64,000 nucleotides of DNA from Mesaphorura yosii (lineage: Eukaryota > Arthropoda > Collembola > Poduromorpha > Tullbergiidae): the NCBI GenBank assembly GCA_009869945.1, contig WIXG01000036.1:1-64000 (forward strand), read 5' to 3'. Positions 1 through 11,500 of this stretch are shown piece after piece. The notes beneath the pieces are model-generated. The model saw only the letters and a program-made list of their open reading frames with translations. It had not been told where the DNA came from and did not search any database. Every line of letters begins with the position of its first letter. Positions within the stretch are counted from its first letter, which is position 1. The position numbers and the translations under genes are program-made.

Positions 1-100
1 ATGCCAGGTGCCCCGTCATATATCATGCTCTATATTATTCTGCAGATCTCCATGCATCTAAATTATATTTTGGCATTCAAGCCACGAGCGCACACCATCA
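1..100. repeat. Left copy of an exact 100-bp direct repeat
   Basis: Bases 1-100 are identical to 1036-1135, and the two sequences diverge immediately after. The left copy is cut by the window edge, so the repeat may be longer. This copy lies in the Skeletor intron after the exon at 199-361. Confidence 0.95.
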
Positions 101-198
101 GGCCAACCCAAAAGAACACGTCTGTGGCAAATATTGATGTAGAAATGCTTAATGCGGTGCGGCATTGAACCGAAAGCAAGGGCATTTGAGCGACGAAC

Positions 199-3100
199 CT
201 GGTGCTTGACCGTCGTACGTGAAATCCGGAACTAAAATTGTCTGCGCGTCTACAACAACAATCGGTCCCGAAGACACTCCGTGCTGACCCGACAGCGAGC
301 CAATAACGTGCGGTTGAGGGTAGTCCAAGTCGGCCGGAATGTACAAGTCACCAAAATTGACCTGAATTTTAACAAAAAAACCTAAATTTTTGCTCAATGC
401 TACAATGCATGCGAATGAGAAGTTAAAAGTTTAATTTTGCACACTCATGTTTCATTATTAGAGTGTTAATGGCGTTGGCTGCGCTAAGCGCATTTGCATC
501 ACAGTTTCACAAAACGGAGTAACGGTGCTTTGTCGTGCTTATTTGTTTAGGTTGAAATGAAAATGCGGACTCAGAAGGTGTCGAGCGCACGTTCTCTTAA
601 TTGATTACTCTTGAATTGGACGCATCGCTCATCATCCGCATTCGCAGTACTTTCATTTTCGAAGCGCAACGTGTAGCTTTAATGACGGCTGCCACCAATT
701 GAGCTTCGTACCTCGTAAGCTCGGCACCAGACCGAGAACCATTTGATGTCCTTCACGGTGAGGCCTTCGGGCAGAGTCAGCGTGATGTCCTGGCCGTTGT
801 AAGCCTCCAGAACCTCTTTTCTGTAGAAGGAATAACATCGTGAGGTGAAGTTAATCCCTCACACGTATCTCACGTTGCCTCTGTGAACTCCAACCGACCG
901 ACGAAGCAACTTTCACGGGCGCTTGCGGAATGGCATATTAGACTTACGTTCCTTTTTCATTTGGAACAATTACTCCTTGTGGGCTCGGGTGTTCGGTGAA
1001 TCCCGTCCAGAAGAAGGCGTCTGGAAACACAAATCATGCCAGGTGCCCCGTCATATATCATGCTCTATATTATTCTGCAGATCTCCATGCATCTAAATTA
1101 TATTTTGGCATTCAAGCCACGAGCGCACACCATCATTGTTAGTGGTTGTTTAAGACGCAACCAAGCAAGTATTCTCGAGCTGCTGAATAAACTACAATTC
1201 TTCGTTTGCGTTTCATTAACTCTCCAGAGACTCATAATATTTGCATGGATGGCATTCAGGCGGAGTGCTCTTTCATCTCATGCGAAACCACAGCCAGGTA
1301 TTTGTATCGCAGAGTCAGCCGTATGCAAATTGTATTCGAACACAAAAATATTGTACACGGCGAAATTTGAATCTAAGCGAATATCTTAACGAGAATGAAG
1401 AGGTTTCAAAAATCAATAAATTGATTGCAGCTCGCAACAATATCACTGGTAATGCTGCTGACTCGCTTTCTAAACAATTATCTTCGTCTTCGATTGACTA
1501 AACCAAATCAAAATGTCGTTCCTTGGGCGGTGCATTCATGACGTGACAAATTCAAGATATGATAACGTCAAGTCATGTGTGATGTATAATTCAATGTCAC
1601 TCTTGGTGGGCGCTTGAAGATGACAATCTTATGAATCAGTGAAGGAAATTATCCGCGTCACTAATATTTGCCCAGAGAAATCGGATAGAACGGGAAGCTC
1701 TCGTTGCTCTTGTTGGAAGCATTTACGACCTTGACGACCATCAATTGTAGAATATCTCATTTTTAGATGACATTTGACAGGCACGCATGCGTCTATAGTC
1801 ACTAATAAATTGAGGAGAACTGAACGGTTGCAGCTGGGATAAAGAAAGATAACCCTAGGCAGGCTCAATCATGATTGCGAAAGCGCATTCAGTCCTCCAT
1901 TCATTATTCAAGTGTACTCTAAATGAAAATTGGAAGACTCTCCATGTTTATGATTGCACGTATCTGGTTGCCAAGTGTGCGTGGTGGAAGAAGGATTTAC
2001 AGTGGAAATTCCTTTCTCAAGCAATTTCACTAAGAAAGTTAGTGTCGAGGAACTGCGATCAAATTGATTATCGGTTGAAAGCCAAACTCGTTTATTAAAA
2101 ATCTCATCTCGTTGAATTCATATTATTCGTTCAGAATTGATTTTCGACAAGCATTTAATCCGCATCGGAGCAATTTTGCTCTGGAATGTGTCAAAGATCT
2201 ACCTCATCTCAAGCATAAACGTGAGATTCTGAATTTTAAGATGGTTATTAGGATGAAGACGGAAGTCCCGGGAAATGGGTCACACATCTCCATGCATTAT
2301 GAAGCACACAATGGCTCATGTTGAGCTCATTATCTTAACAGGCGATGAGTCGCAATCTTCTGCGTGCTACTTTCACTTTTTCGGGTCTCATTATGCTTTG
2401 GCATTTTCACCTGTTCCCTCCTAAATTGAAATACTCGAGATGAATCTCGCAGGACTTGGCTCGGTAGATTAAAGGACGAAGGAGGCAGTGAAGCTGTGTT
2501 CCTGAAGGCTATGCACGAAAGAAGTTTCTTCTTTTATTTTCACCTTTGAAGAAATAGTTGCAAAAAGTTTATATTTTATTTTGAACGATATTATTAAATT
2601 GGAACTAAGAAATTGGAAAAAATCCACGAGCTCTTGTTTCTGCCTCTCTCTTCTGGCCCCGTGTGTCTTGCGAACTGCTAAAGTGTTCTCTTTAGGGCTT
2701 AACGGAGTTCGCACTTGATTGTCAAACCATTGATGCCAGACACAACTTACAATCCGACGTTCGTTAAAACTTTCTTTCGCAGCTCATGCTGTGCTGGAAG
2801 TCAGGAGAAGCTAGTTCCAGAGTTGGAAAGTGAGGCGGTGCAGAAGGCGAGTCCTTCTCCTGGAAGAATACTCCGCACGGAATAGTTTGCACGAAAAGAA
2901 GCCGGCAAAGCGGAGCATAAAGACGTGAGTCGCTTTATGACTTTCCTCCAGCTCGTATTGTACCTCGCACATTTAGAGTTTACAGGCAACATCACTCCGC
3001 GAAGAACATTTCACAGTTGTTTAAATTTCCAACATAACACATGTGATAAGTACGAATCATTTTCGAACGGTGGTTTGACACCAGGCAACGATTCGTACGT

Positions 3101-6100
3101 CTCGTACTCTTCAAACCATCAAGTATTGTTCGCAATTGAGAATATTTCAACCTTCCGTTATTTCTTATTCTTATCGTCCGACTCTTAACCGAATGCAACG
3201 CGGTAAAGAAAGAATTCGGTAGCAATATCATAGTGCACCAAGGCATCATTTTTCCGAAATGCGAGCGAGCGATACTTTATCTTTCTTCAGGTTGATTTGC
3301 CTCGAACAAATCGATTCGAGGGCTTAATTCCAACACGCGCCTAGCAGGCTGAGAATTTTGAATATTTCTTTGAGAAGTATTCGCATGTGAATAATGCGTA
3401 CTTCGCAGTCTCAATGCAAATGTGAAAGGTGAAAATGTCTGTACGGCGTACCCGGCCCATTTCCATCATAAACGAAATTCCTGATGTGTAAAGTTCTTGA
3501 GTCGACGGCGTAAACTTCTCCGCTCACTTTATGCTGGCGAGGTTTAAGGCGTCCGATGTACTTTCCACGGTACTGAGCTCCAGCTCCAGCAGTTTGGACT
3601 CCAGGAGTTGAAATGCTCAAAACTGGAAATAGAAAAAAGGCAAAAGTTAAGCAAACTTGAGATTTAAAGTTGGGAAAAGTAAATTGAAATGCCGAGAGTG
3701 AGCGACAGGTGACTGAGTGAATCTCGACTCACTCTCATGACATGTGTGATTGATCTAAACTTGAAATCCATCTCATCGCGATCGCGTTTCAGCATGAGGA
3801 AGTTGGAGCTTTCAACGATTCAGTTTTGGTTAGACAAGCAAGGTGAGCCCAAGGTCAGGAGAAGTTCATTGGCCATTGTGGGATAATGAAATGCGTTATC
3901 AGAAGGCAACAATATGAAATATTCAACAAGGCGGATTCCAACACGTAAATAAAATCAACACATTTACGGAATTTTCCAAGCGTTTGTGAAAATTGCGAGG
4001 TAGATAGGAAGAAATTCAGGACATGACCAAAGCTCTTTCTTCACTCATTGGACGGATGCGTGATTTATGTTGCGTCTGTGTTCAAGCGAGAAATCTTCTG
4101 AGCAGGTAAATAAATCGCAAACAATGCTGGCAAGGCAGGACTTTTGAACAGACAAGCAGCAGGAGCAGGAGATTACATCGAACAGCTTGACTTATATATT
4201 AAAACCTTTTTATCAAGGATTCGTATATATAGTTCATCAATTATCGTGCACCAAGTCAGCTTGAGCCGACAGAAACCACGGTCTCGGTCTGTAACATTGA
4301 CCCAATGCGAAATGCGATGTTTACCAACTGGTTATCACGCTGCGGAACGCTTGCTCGAGAAGACATAACCAGCAAGTGTTAAATATTTCATCTACATCGT
4401 AGAATTAATCATGCTTAGCTCGACTCTTCTGCAGCGAACAGAGCACGGCCCTGACTTGTTACTGCGTGTTGCAAAGGGAGCTGTAGCGGTTTATTAGTTC
4501 AATTTCATAATGGAATGCGGCACCAAGTTACACAATAAGCCAAGAAGAATCCCGGTGGATCCTGAATCTGATTCGCGATACGAACAGCAAGAAGATTGTT
4601 GTGGTTGCTTCTGACAAGTCACCATAAACTTGTGCTTTGCTTTTAACTCAATGATGTGTACGTGCCATAAAGCCGAGGTAAGGCACATTTATTTACAATA
4701 GCGCTTTGTGGCGAATGAGACGACGAAAGATTGTTGTGCAACTTTACAGTGAAAAAGATACCGTACAAAAATTATGACAGGTCAGATTCATTCATAAAAC
4801 GCAAGCTCGCGGCACCGCGTTTTGTTGGATCATTAAGCTCGGCGGCATTCATTTTTCACCAAGCTCACTTCGACTTGCAGAAATAGGAAACTCGAAGTGG
4901 CACTTTACGAAAAGATTTGCTAAATTCACAATTCGGTAAAGTTGGTTTAACGCTCTGGGAACGAGGCGCTTCTGACCTCTAATCCCTCTATACTTAGTCA
5001 TTACACGCGTATATTTTCGGAATTGGGTCACTTCTGTTTCTTATTGGGCAATTAATGCATTGATGTCATTGCATCCTAATAATGTTTTGACAATTGATAA
5101 GTCACACCGAGCATGCATGCGGCTGTGACGGTGTAGCCGTTTCCCATTGTGTTCATGTCACGGAGGTTTAGTGTACGTCTTGAAATAATGGCGTGCAAGA
5201 ATTATTAATCCCTCTGTCAGCGCTTAACTCTAACCATCTTCTGAATGATTACCATAAATCAGCATGCGTACCAGGAAAGGCGTTTCTTAGGGCAAGCAAC
5301 TTACTCGTGCAATTCTTAATCGGGGGTGTACGCATCGCCGCTTGTTGACTCCGTAACAAGATTTTAATTTCCTACTTCAGTACCGCTTGCGCCGGAGTTG
5401 AATTGAACGAAACAGGAAGATGATCGATGCCTCTTGTCGTGTTAATGGAAATAACAAGTTCATCCTGAAGCAATTGGGAAAGAGAGGTGCAAAAATTCAG
5501 CTTGCAATGCATTGCAATGCAGAACAATTAAAACTGCGGTGAGCGTAATGCTTTCCACCAGCAGGCAAAGAATATTTAGTTTTCAGTGACAAGCCAAAAA
5601 TTGGTGCCAGATGCTTTTGTTGGTTCTTTCCAACCCTTAAAGCAATTACTGATCTGTCTTGCCTGCACGACCAGTGAAAGTTTAATTGAATCAATGCACT
5701 GATTTCCCGATCCTTATCTCATTCACAAATCTGTACGTGCGTTCTTGAAATAGATGAACTTTGCGAATTAGTATCATACTGATGCAAATCCTCGTGTTTC
5801 TTTGCCTAATATTTGGTGAAAACAGGAACACTAACGAATTGTCACTGAATTGGTTCCATTACTCACAGGCCTGCATTTTTAGTATTTTTAGAAAACTTGT
5901 ATGAGAGGCCTACGACACAATATGGTCAGGCTTGTTAATAGTTTGGGTCTAATTTGTCAGACGTGACGAGAATCAAGTCAGAAGTGCGGATCATCTTCGA
6001 GTCTACTAAACATATAGCTGCACCTTAAAGGTATTGGAGTTCGGTCACCCGAAATGCATTTCGTGTGCAATTCTTGACTGATTTCAATTTCAATGTCACG

Positions 6101-7032
6101 ATTTCTCAAGTCGCCCCATTTCGAAAGCGATTCATCGTATAACTGCAATGGTACTGACAAATACACTGATGAACGCTCAATCTCTGCGTTCATCATGTGC
6201 AATTAATACTGTCATTCGCCGTGCGGGATGAAAGTCCCTGTCACTATTGTGTCCGAGCTTCTCGTTTGGCCGAACAATCATTTCACGCGATAATCATCGT
6301 GCACCACTCGTTTGCAGTTGATAAGACCTCAGAATTCAGAATGAAATATGAAAATACGATTCGCTTTTCGAGAATAAGATTGATAATATTTTATGTTTGT
6401 TCTATTTATAAAAAGAAATTAATGTTTCGTTTAGAGATCGTGCTGTGACTGTCCCACTTTAAAGCTTTAATTTCCTGCATGCTTGAGCCGTGCGTCGTAA
6501 ATTCGCGAAAGACCTGAGTTTAGTTATTGCCAGTCGTTAATTTTAGCATTCTGCATGTGGATTTTCGGGCGTTACACTGAGAAATCACACAATTGTGTGA
6601 GGCAGATCCATCAATGCATTTAAGTGCTTGCTCATAAAACGATATGATGGTTTGGAATGAGAGCAGCGTGCCTTTTGTGCTCGAGTGACTGTCATAATTG
6701 CGTTTAATGCATTCTCATCCTGAGAACTGGAATAACACTGGGATTTACGAGCGGTGTTCTCTTTATGTCTGTGTGTTAAAATTTATGTGCGAGGAACAAT
6801 AATAAAACAAGGAACACGCCGCGTTCGAAATGTGTAATTACGGATTATACAGTCGGCACATGAAATGCGCCATTTTCCGCAAAGTTTATGGCACCAACTC
6901 TGCGTGGTGTCACATTGGGCCTCAATTTAGAAAGAGCTCATAAAAGCGGAAGAGAACGAGATTACCTGAGAGAACGGCGAAATGCGCAAGCAGAGTCCAA
7001 GTGACGAGTCCGTGTCGCCGGTATCGACCCAT
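199..7032 (-). CDS. Skeletor: Skeletor-like protein, 5' part (signal peptide plus tandem DM13 domains), runs off the left edge
   Basis: Five coding exons on the minus strand: 6966-7032, 3452-3622, 948-1020, 712-820 and 199-361, giving 194 residues before the window ends. Exon 1 encodes a short basic start followed by a hydrophobic stretch (TWTLLAHFAVLS), a good signal peptide, and its phase-1 donor fits exon 2. Exon 2 opens the first DM13 domain (VSGEVYAVDSRTLHI, FVYDGNGPG); exons 3 and 4 finish it (DAFFWTGF, DIKWFSVWC). Exon 5 starts the second DM13 (HGVSSGPIVVVDAQTILVPD, FTYDGQAPG). Both DM13 copies are cut by a phase-1 intron at the same place, after the GPG/APG turn. Drosophila Skeletor has two DM13 domains followed by a DOMON region; that remainder would lie left of base 1. 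Skeletor was described as a chromosomal/spindle-matrix protein, although the domains look extracellular. The family call is firm; the exact start is inferred. Confidence 0.85.
1036..1135. repeat. Right copy of the exact 100-bp direct repeat
   Basis: This is the second copy of the sequence at 1-100. It starts 15 nt outside the splice acceptor of the Skeletor exon 948-1020. Both copies therefore lie in introns that interrupt the two DM13 domains at the same position. Confidence 0.95.
1136..3451. other. Large Skeletor intron 2, nothing else recognised
   Basis: The 2.4-kb intron between the exons at 948-1020 and 3452-3622. Short open frames occur on both strands, but none has recognisable family similarity or splice structure. 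Confidence 0.6.
3623..6965. other. Large Skeletor intron 1, nothing else recognised
   Basis: The 3.3-kb intron separates the signal-peptide exon from the first DM13 exon. No RNA gene, repeat or coding exon could be supported inside it. Confidence 0.6.
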
Positions 7033-8530
7033 AATAAATTCAAGAGCAGTTGTTATCAGAGAATCTTCGGAAACCCGTGCACGCACTTTAAGCCGCACTT
7101 TGTCACTGACTATCTTTAAATTCTGCACTTGGGCATAAATGTGCAATTTTATGCCTTAGGCTCATTTAACTTGGCCTCCCGCTGCACCACACAGCATTCA
7201 GCGTTGACTCTATTTCTCAACAAATCTCATCAAATGTTGCTGTAAATCTTAGGAACCAAGTTAACCGGTAGCAGTCAACATGCATTTTGGCTCACGAGTC
7301 GTGCACGAACGTCATGAATTCGAAAGCATGTGGACGAGAGCGGTCCGATCGTGGTGCAGTGCGGTACTTAACTCCTAATTGCAGATTATAGATGCGTCTT
7401 TGAGGAGCTCCTTTCCACTTTGTCTTAGCAGCGATGTTTTCAGAGATCAAACCTGTGATTAACGTGCGGCCATTAATCTTTGATTGCAGATATTATGCAA
7501 TTCTCCACTGGCTTCTTCATACAATTGCACACGTTTCGTTGGATTTTGGTCCAACGTCAAACGATTGTGGTAAAAGTGGGCCTTACGCAGTCCTTGGTCA
7601 AAGTGGTATGACAAAATGAGGTTTCGATATAAATCGCCATGTCGAAACAACGTGAGTTATAATTCAAGACCGTTTAACCATACTTTGACTCTTTTAACTA
7701 TTGACTTAAAACAGTCGTTTGTCCAAGGAGGTTTGGGGAATTTTGTAACCAAAACAATGGCCGGCCATGTAGGAGCGTTGAATCATTTGACGCTTCATAT
7801 TTTCAGTGGCTTGTCCTGCTAGGGTGCGCGTGTCACATTGGAAAATTTTGACCCAAACGAGTGAAACGTTTTGAAGTCTGTCCCCAGTCTCAACAATTGC
7901 ATGCGATACAATAAAAGAAACCCCTTGCACTGCATTCTGCATACAAGTTCTAGTGCATGAACCTCCACAATTTTTAGCCTGTATGTCTTGGAATTCAGCG
8001 CGTCCACATTTTCCATAACCAACCCAAGACGAAGAGATCAATTTGCAGCCTTTATCCTTTCGCATCAACTGTCAACCGCGTGGCAGAGCAAATGAAAGCA
8101 CAACCACTGGTGCAGTTTGTTGAGACTGAAAAACCATAACTATATTCTCAAGTTAGCGCATACGCGTAAGCAGTTTCAAGGTTTTTGCGTGTTTGTGAGG
8201 GTTTTGAAAGGAAACAACTCCACGTCAGCTGTTTCTTTCAATCTGGTTTACAAATTAAATAAATAATGCAAATAAAATCATAATTTTGGGCGTTATTTTC
8301 TCTGCACAGAGTAATATTTTTGTACATGGTCCAGTCAATTTAGTGGTGGCAAAGTAAATCCCGATTTTTCACGGCAGAATAAAATACGCAGCATCGTGCT
8401 CGTGTGTCATACGCATTTGTAATTAAAACGCGTATGCATGTGCATCCCGAGAAAGGTAATCAAGACACGGATTTAATTTTTCAATTCTTTACTTGAATTA
8501 TATTTTTTAAATATGCTTATACAGACAAAT
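7033..8530. promoter_or_regulatory. Divergent intergenic region between Skeletor and SEC23IP
   Basis: The two genes start back to back, with about 1.5 kb between their first codons. The region must hold both 5' untranslated leaders and probably both promoters. No clear TATA box was assigned. Open frames at 7434-8068 overlap on both strands and resemble no protein I know. Confidence 0.5.
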
Positions 8531-11500
8531 ATGAGCGGATCCACAGAAACTAACTTAAACACTAACAAGAACGCAATGGCCAATTCGTTGTTGAGTGCAG
8601 CTGCTGCACACTCTTTAATGGACGAGGATAACCTGCTTTTACTCCAAGACGTGAGCCTGCAGGATGAGCCTGAAGCTCCAGACAATTACAAAACAGGTTA
8701 ATCAAAGTTAATTTCTTGTGTATAAGTTCCGGCTACAGTTTTGGCAGGACACAGAATTTCCATGATTGTACATTTATTTCCATTATACATTGCTCGGAGT
8801 TAGCAAAAAGAATTCTATGGTAGAAATGGGAACATGAAATTAGAGTAGCAGTAAAGATGGACGGACGAGGAGACATTTATCCTAACTTTATGAGCACAAA
8901 AGAAAAGACGCAGACGTGTTTGTACGTCTGAAACATTTAACTCGGCCGATTCCGATAAAATGTTGTCGATGTTAAAGTCGAATTTCCATTATCCAATTGC
9001 TGGACGGAAGAGGGTCGGTCACTTTCTGTCTCTGTGTTCACGACTTGTCGTGTGGTGACCAACTACGATCGTTTGTGTCCTTCTTTTTCGAAGTAACATT
9101 ACGGCAATTACGATTATGATTATTATGAGGAGTACAATCCCAATAACGATGGCCGCAATTTCGCCGGGATGTAGCCATTGCAGTTCTGGAAAAACGCAAA
9201 TGATTTGAAACGCGGAAATTGTGTATTTTTTGCAAGTGATAAGCATTTTGAGAACACATACCTCGTACATCAACTACGCACACATTATGATGGTCCGAGC
9301 TAATAATCTCCACAAATGGAATGCAGCATGAAGTTTTCACCCAAACGCGCACTCGTTCCCGTGACCCCGGAATGAACGGCGGAACATAAAGTCCTGCGGG
9401 GATTGACTTTAAAGTAGATCCAAAGCCTGTGTCATTCAAAAATTGTGTCTGTATTAATTCATACATCACCGGGCAAAGAAACCTGTGCAGTGAAATAACA
9501 AAATAAATACAACCTCCCAAGTTTTGTATGATGGCGTACGCGGTCCACTCATAGTTGAAGCAGTACGCTGGATCTGTTCGGTATCTGCAATTTCCAGTCA
9601 CGTACCGATCATAGCAAAAGGGGGCGTTCCGGCCGCCATACTCCAACTGTCACAATCAGAGTCGGATTAAGAAATTAAATTTGAGCATCCACCAGAGCCG
9701 GAAAGCGTTATCTCTAATAAGGTGCGAAAGCGCAAGACAGGTTGCGTAAGCGCGTTTGTTTACGTGGACAGAGTAGCATTCCACGAAGTGTGTAATGAGT
9801 AATGACTTAATGAGAGAAGAGAAAAGTAGGGTACGCACAGACGCGTAGTAGCTGTACTAATGCATTAAAGGGATGCAAGAGTGTATTTAATGAGACAAAC
9901 GACATTACGTCACTTCCGGGCAAAAAGAGACTCCGTTTGGTAACAGTGTTTCTCCTTCCACTCGCTTGCACTGTGATGATGTCCATGTCATGCTCCACCA
10001 CGGTGCCGTTAATGATCGGGAAATCCAGTTCTACTGGAACTTCTCGTTTCGATCCGATTGGCAATGCAAATCTGTCAATTTTTCAGAATGCAGTCGTGCT
10101 AGGAGAATGGTCAGATTCATAAATTTACTCACTCCGTTGATCGATTTCTTTGCACGTAGCCTCGGTCGTCCGAAACGTTGAAATGCACGTACTCATCTTC
10201 CGGACTTTCATTGGTCACCACAAAGTAGATGGTCTCACTTGGACCCGGCACATGCACCGGAGGTTTCATCTGCACATTCAGATGCGTTTCGTTGTACAGG
10301 ACAAATCTTTTTCATAATTTTTTGAAGAAATGCTCTTACCTCTATTCTGAAGTATTCGGAGGATTGGTTTTGCAAGCGGTCTGTTGATACAATAGGAATT
10401 ATGGCCATTCTCAAGAAACGAATTGAACTCCGAATTAATCCGCATAAATTTCTTCTTACCGTTCTTGTCCATCTGTTCCTTATTCAGAATACATTTCACT
10501 TTCCGAAACGGGAGTGAGAGCAGCACCAGGACCCAAATCAAAGAACGCGTCTCCATGTTTGCGCGTGCTGCAGTTTCAGCTTGACTACGTTCGTAGTTCA
10601 ATCTGGAATGAGCCTGTTGGCAGTAATTTACTGAATTTAATTGCCGTTTTGAGAAACGATCGCGTGGTTAATGACATTCGGCAAACTCTTCGACTTTAAA
10701 TGAAAGTACAAGCGAGCAAGATTAGTTTTATGGTTTTTCAGACCAAATAGTCAGAATCTGCTGAGGTATTCTCGTCGCAGTCGTAATTCTAGTCTTATTG
10801 TTCATATTACGCATGTTTTGGGTGGTGGATTGAATATCCGACGATGGAGCCGGATATTGCTCAAACTCCGTGAGTCTTCTCTGGTTCCTCCATAAACCCT
10901 GCATTCATCAGCGACACAATCAGTACTCCAAAACAGGTTGTTGCTCCGCGGAGGCGAGAATAAATGCATCAAACGAGGCAGAGTAAACGCCAGTTTATGC
11001 CTTTTGCTCTTTAACATGTCAATGCGAAGCACAAAATGTAATTACACATTCATTTTAGGAAACGGTAATAGCTAAACCAATTTTTAACATTTATCAAAGC
11101 CAATATCCGCTCGTACCTCACTTTCACAGTCGTCAGCGGCACGCAGTAGTACGCTCAAGCGAGCGTGGTTATGGGTATAGATTAGATGAGGTTTTGAGTG
11201 AACCATGAATATGTATTTCGCACTCCGTCTCCGTCCCATTGTCAACCAACTATTCGATATTCATTGTTACCTGTACTACAAATTTAGTATGTATGTTGTG
11301 ACGTGAGAAGAATATTCCGGCTATTATGGGAGAAGAATAAATTGTAATCAATGGTATTTATCCTCGCAGGTGCGTTCTCCAACGTTGAGTCATCAAATCA
11401 TGTCTATGAACTTGACACATTTGTTCCGCCACCGCCAGGAGGTTTGGCTGTCGCCGCAGGAAATGCCGCCACATCAGCGTCGGGAGTTAGCGAGTTCCAC

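Noticed and set aside
7706..8068. 120-residue minus-strand open frame between Skeletor and SEC23IP
   Set aside because: Begins without a good context, overlaps other frames, and looks like nothing known. It lies in the presumed divergent promoter.
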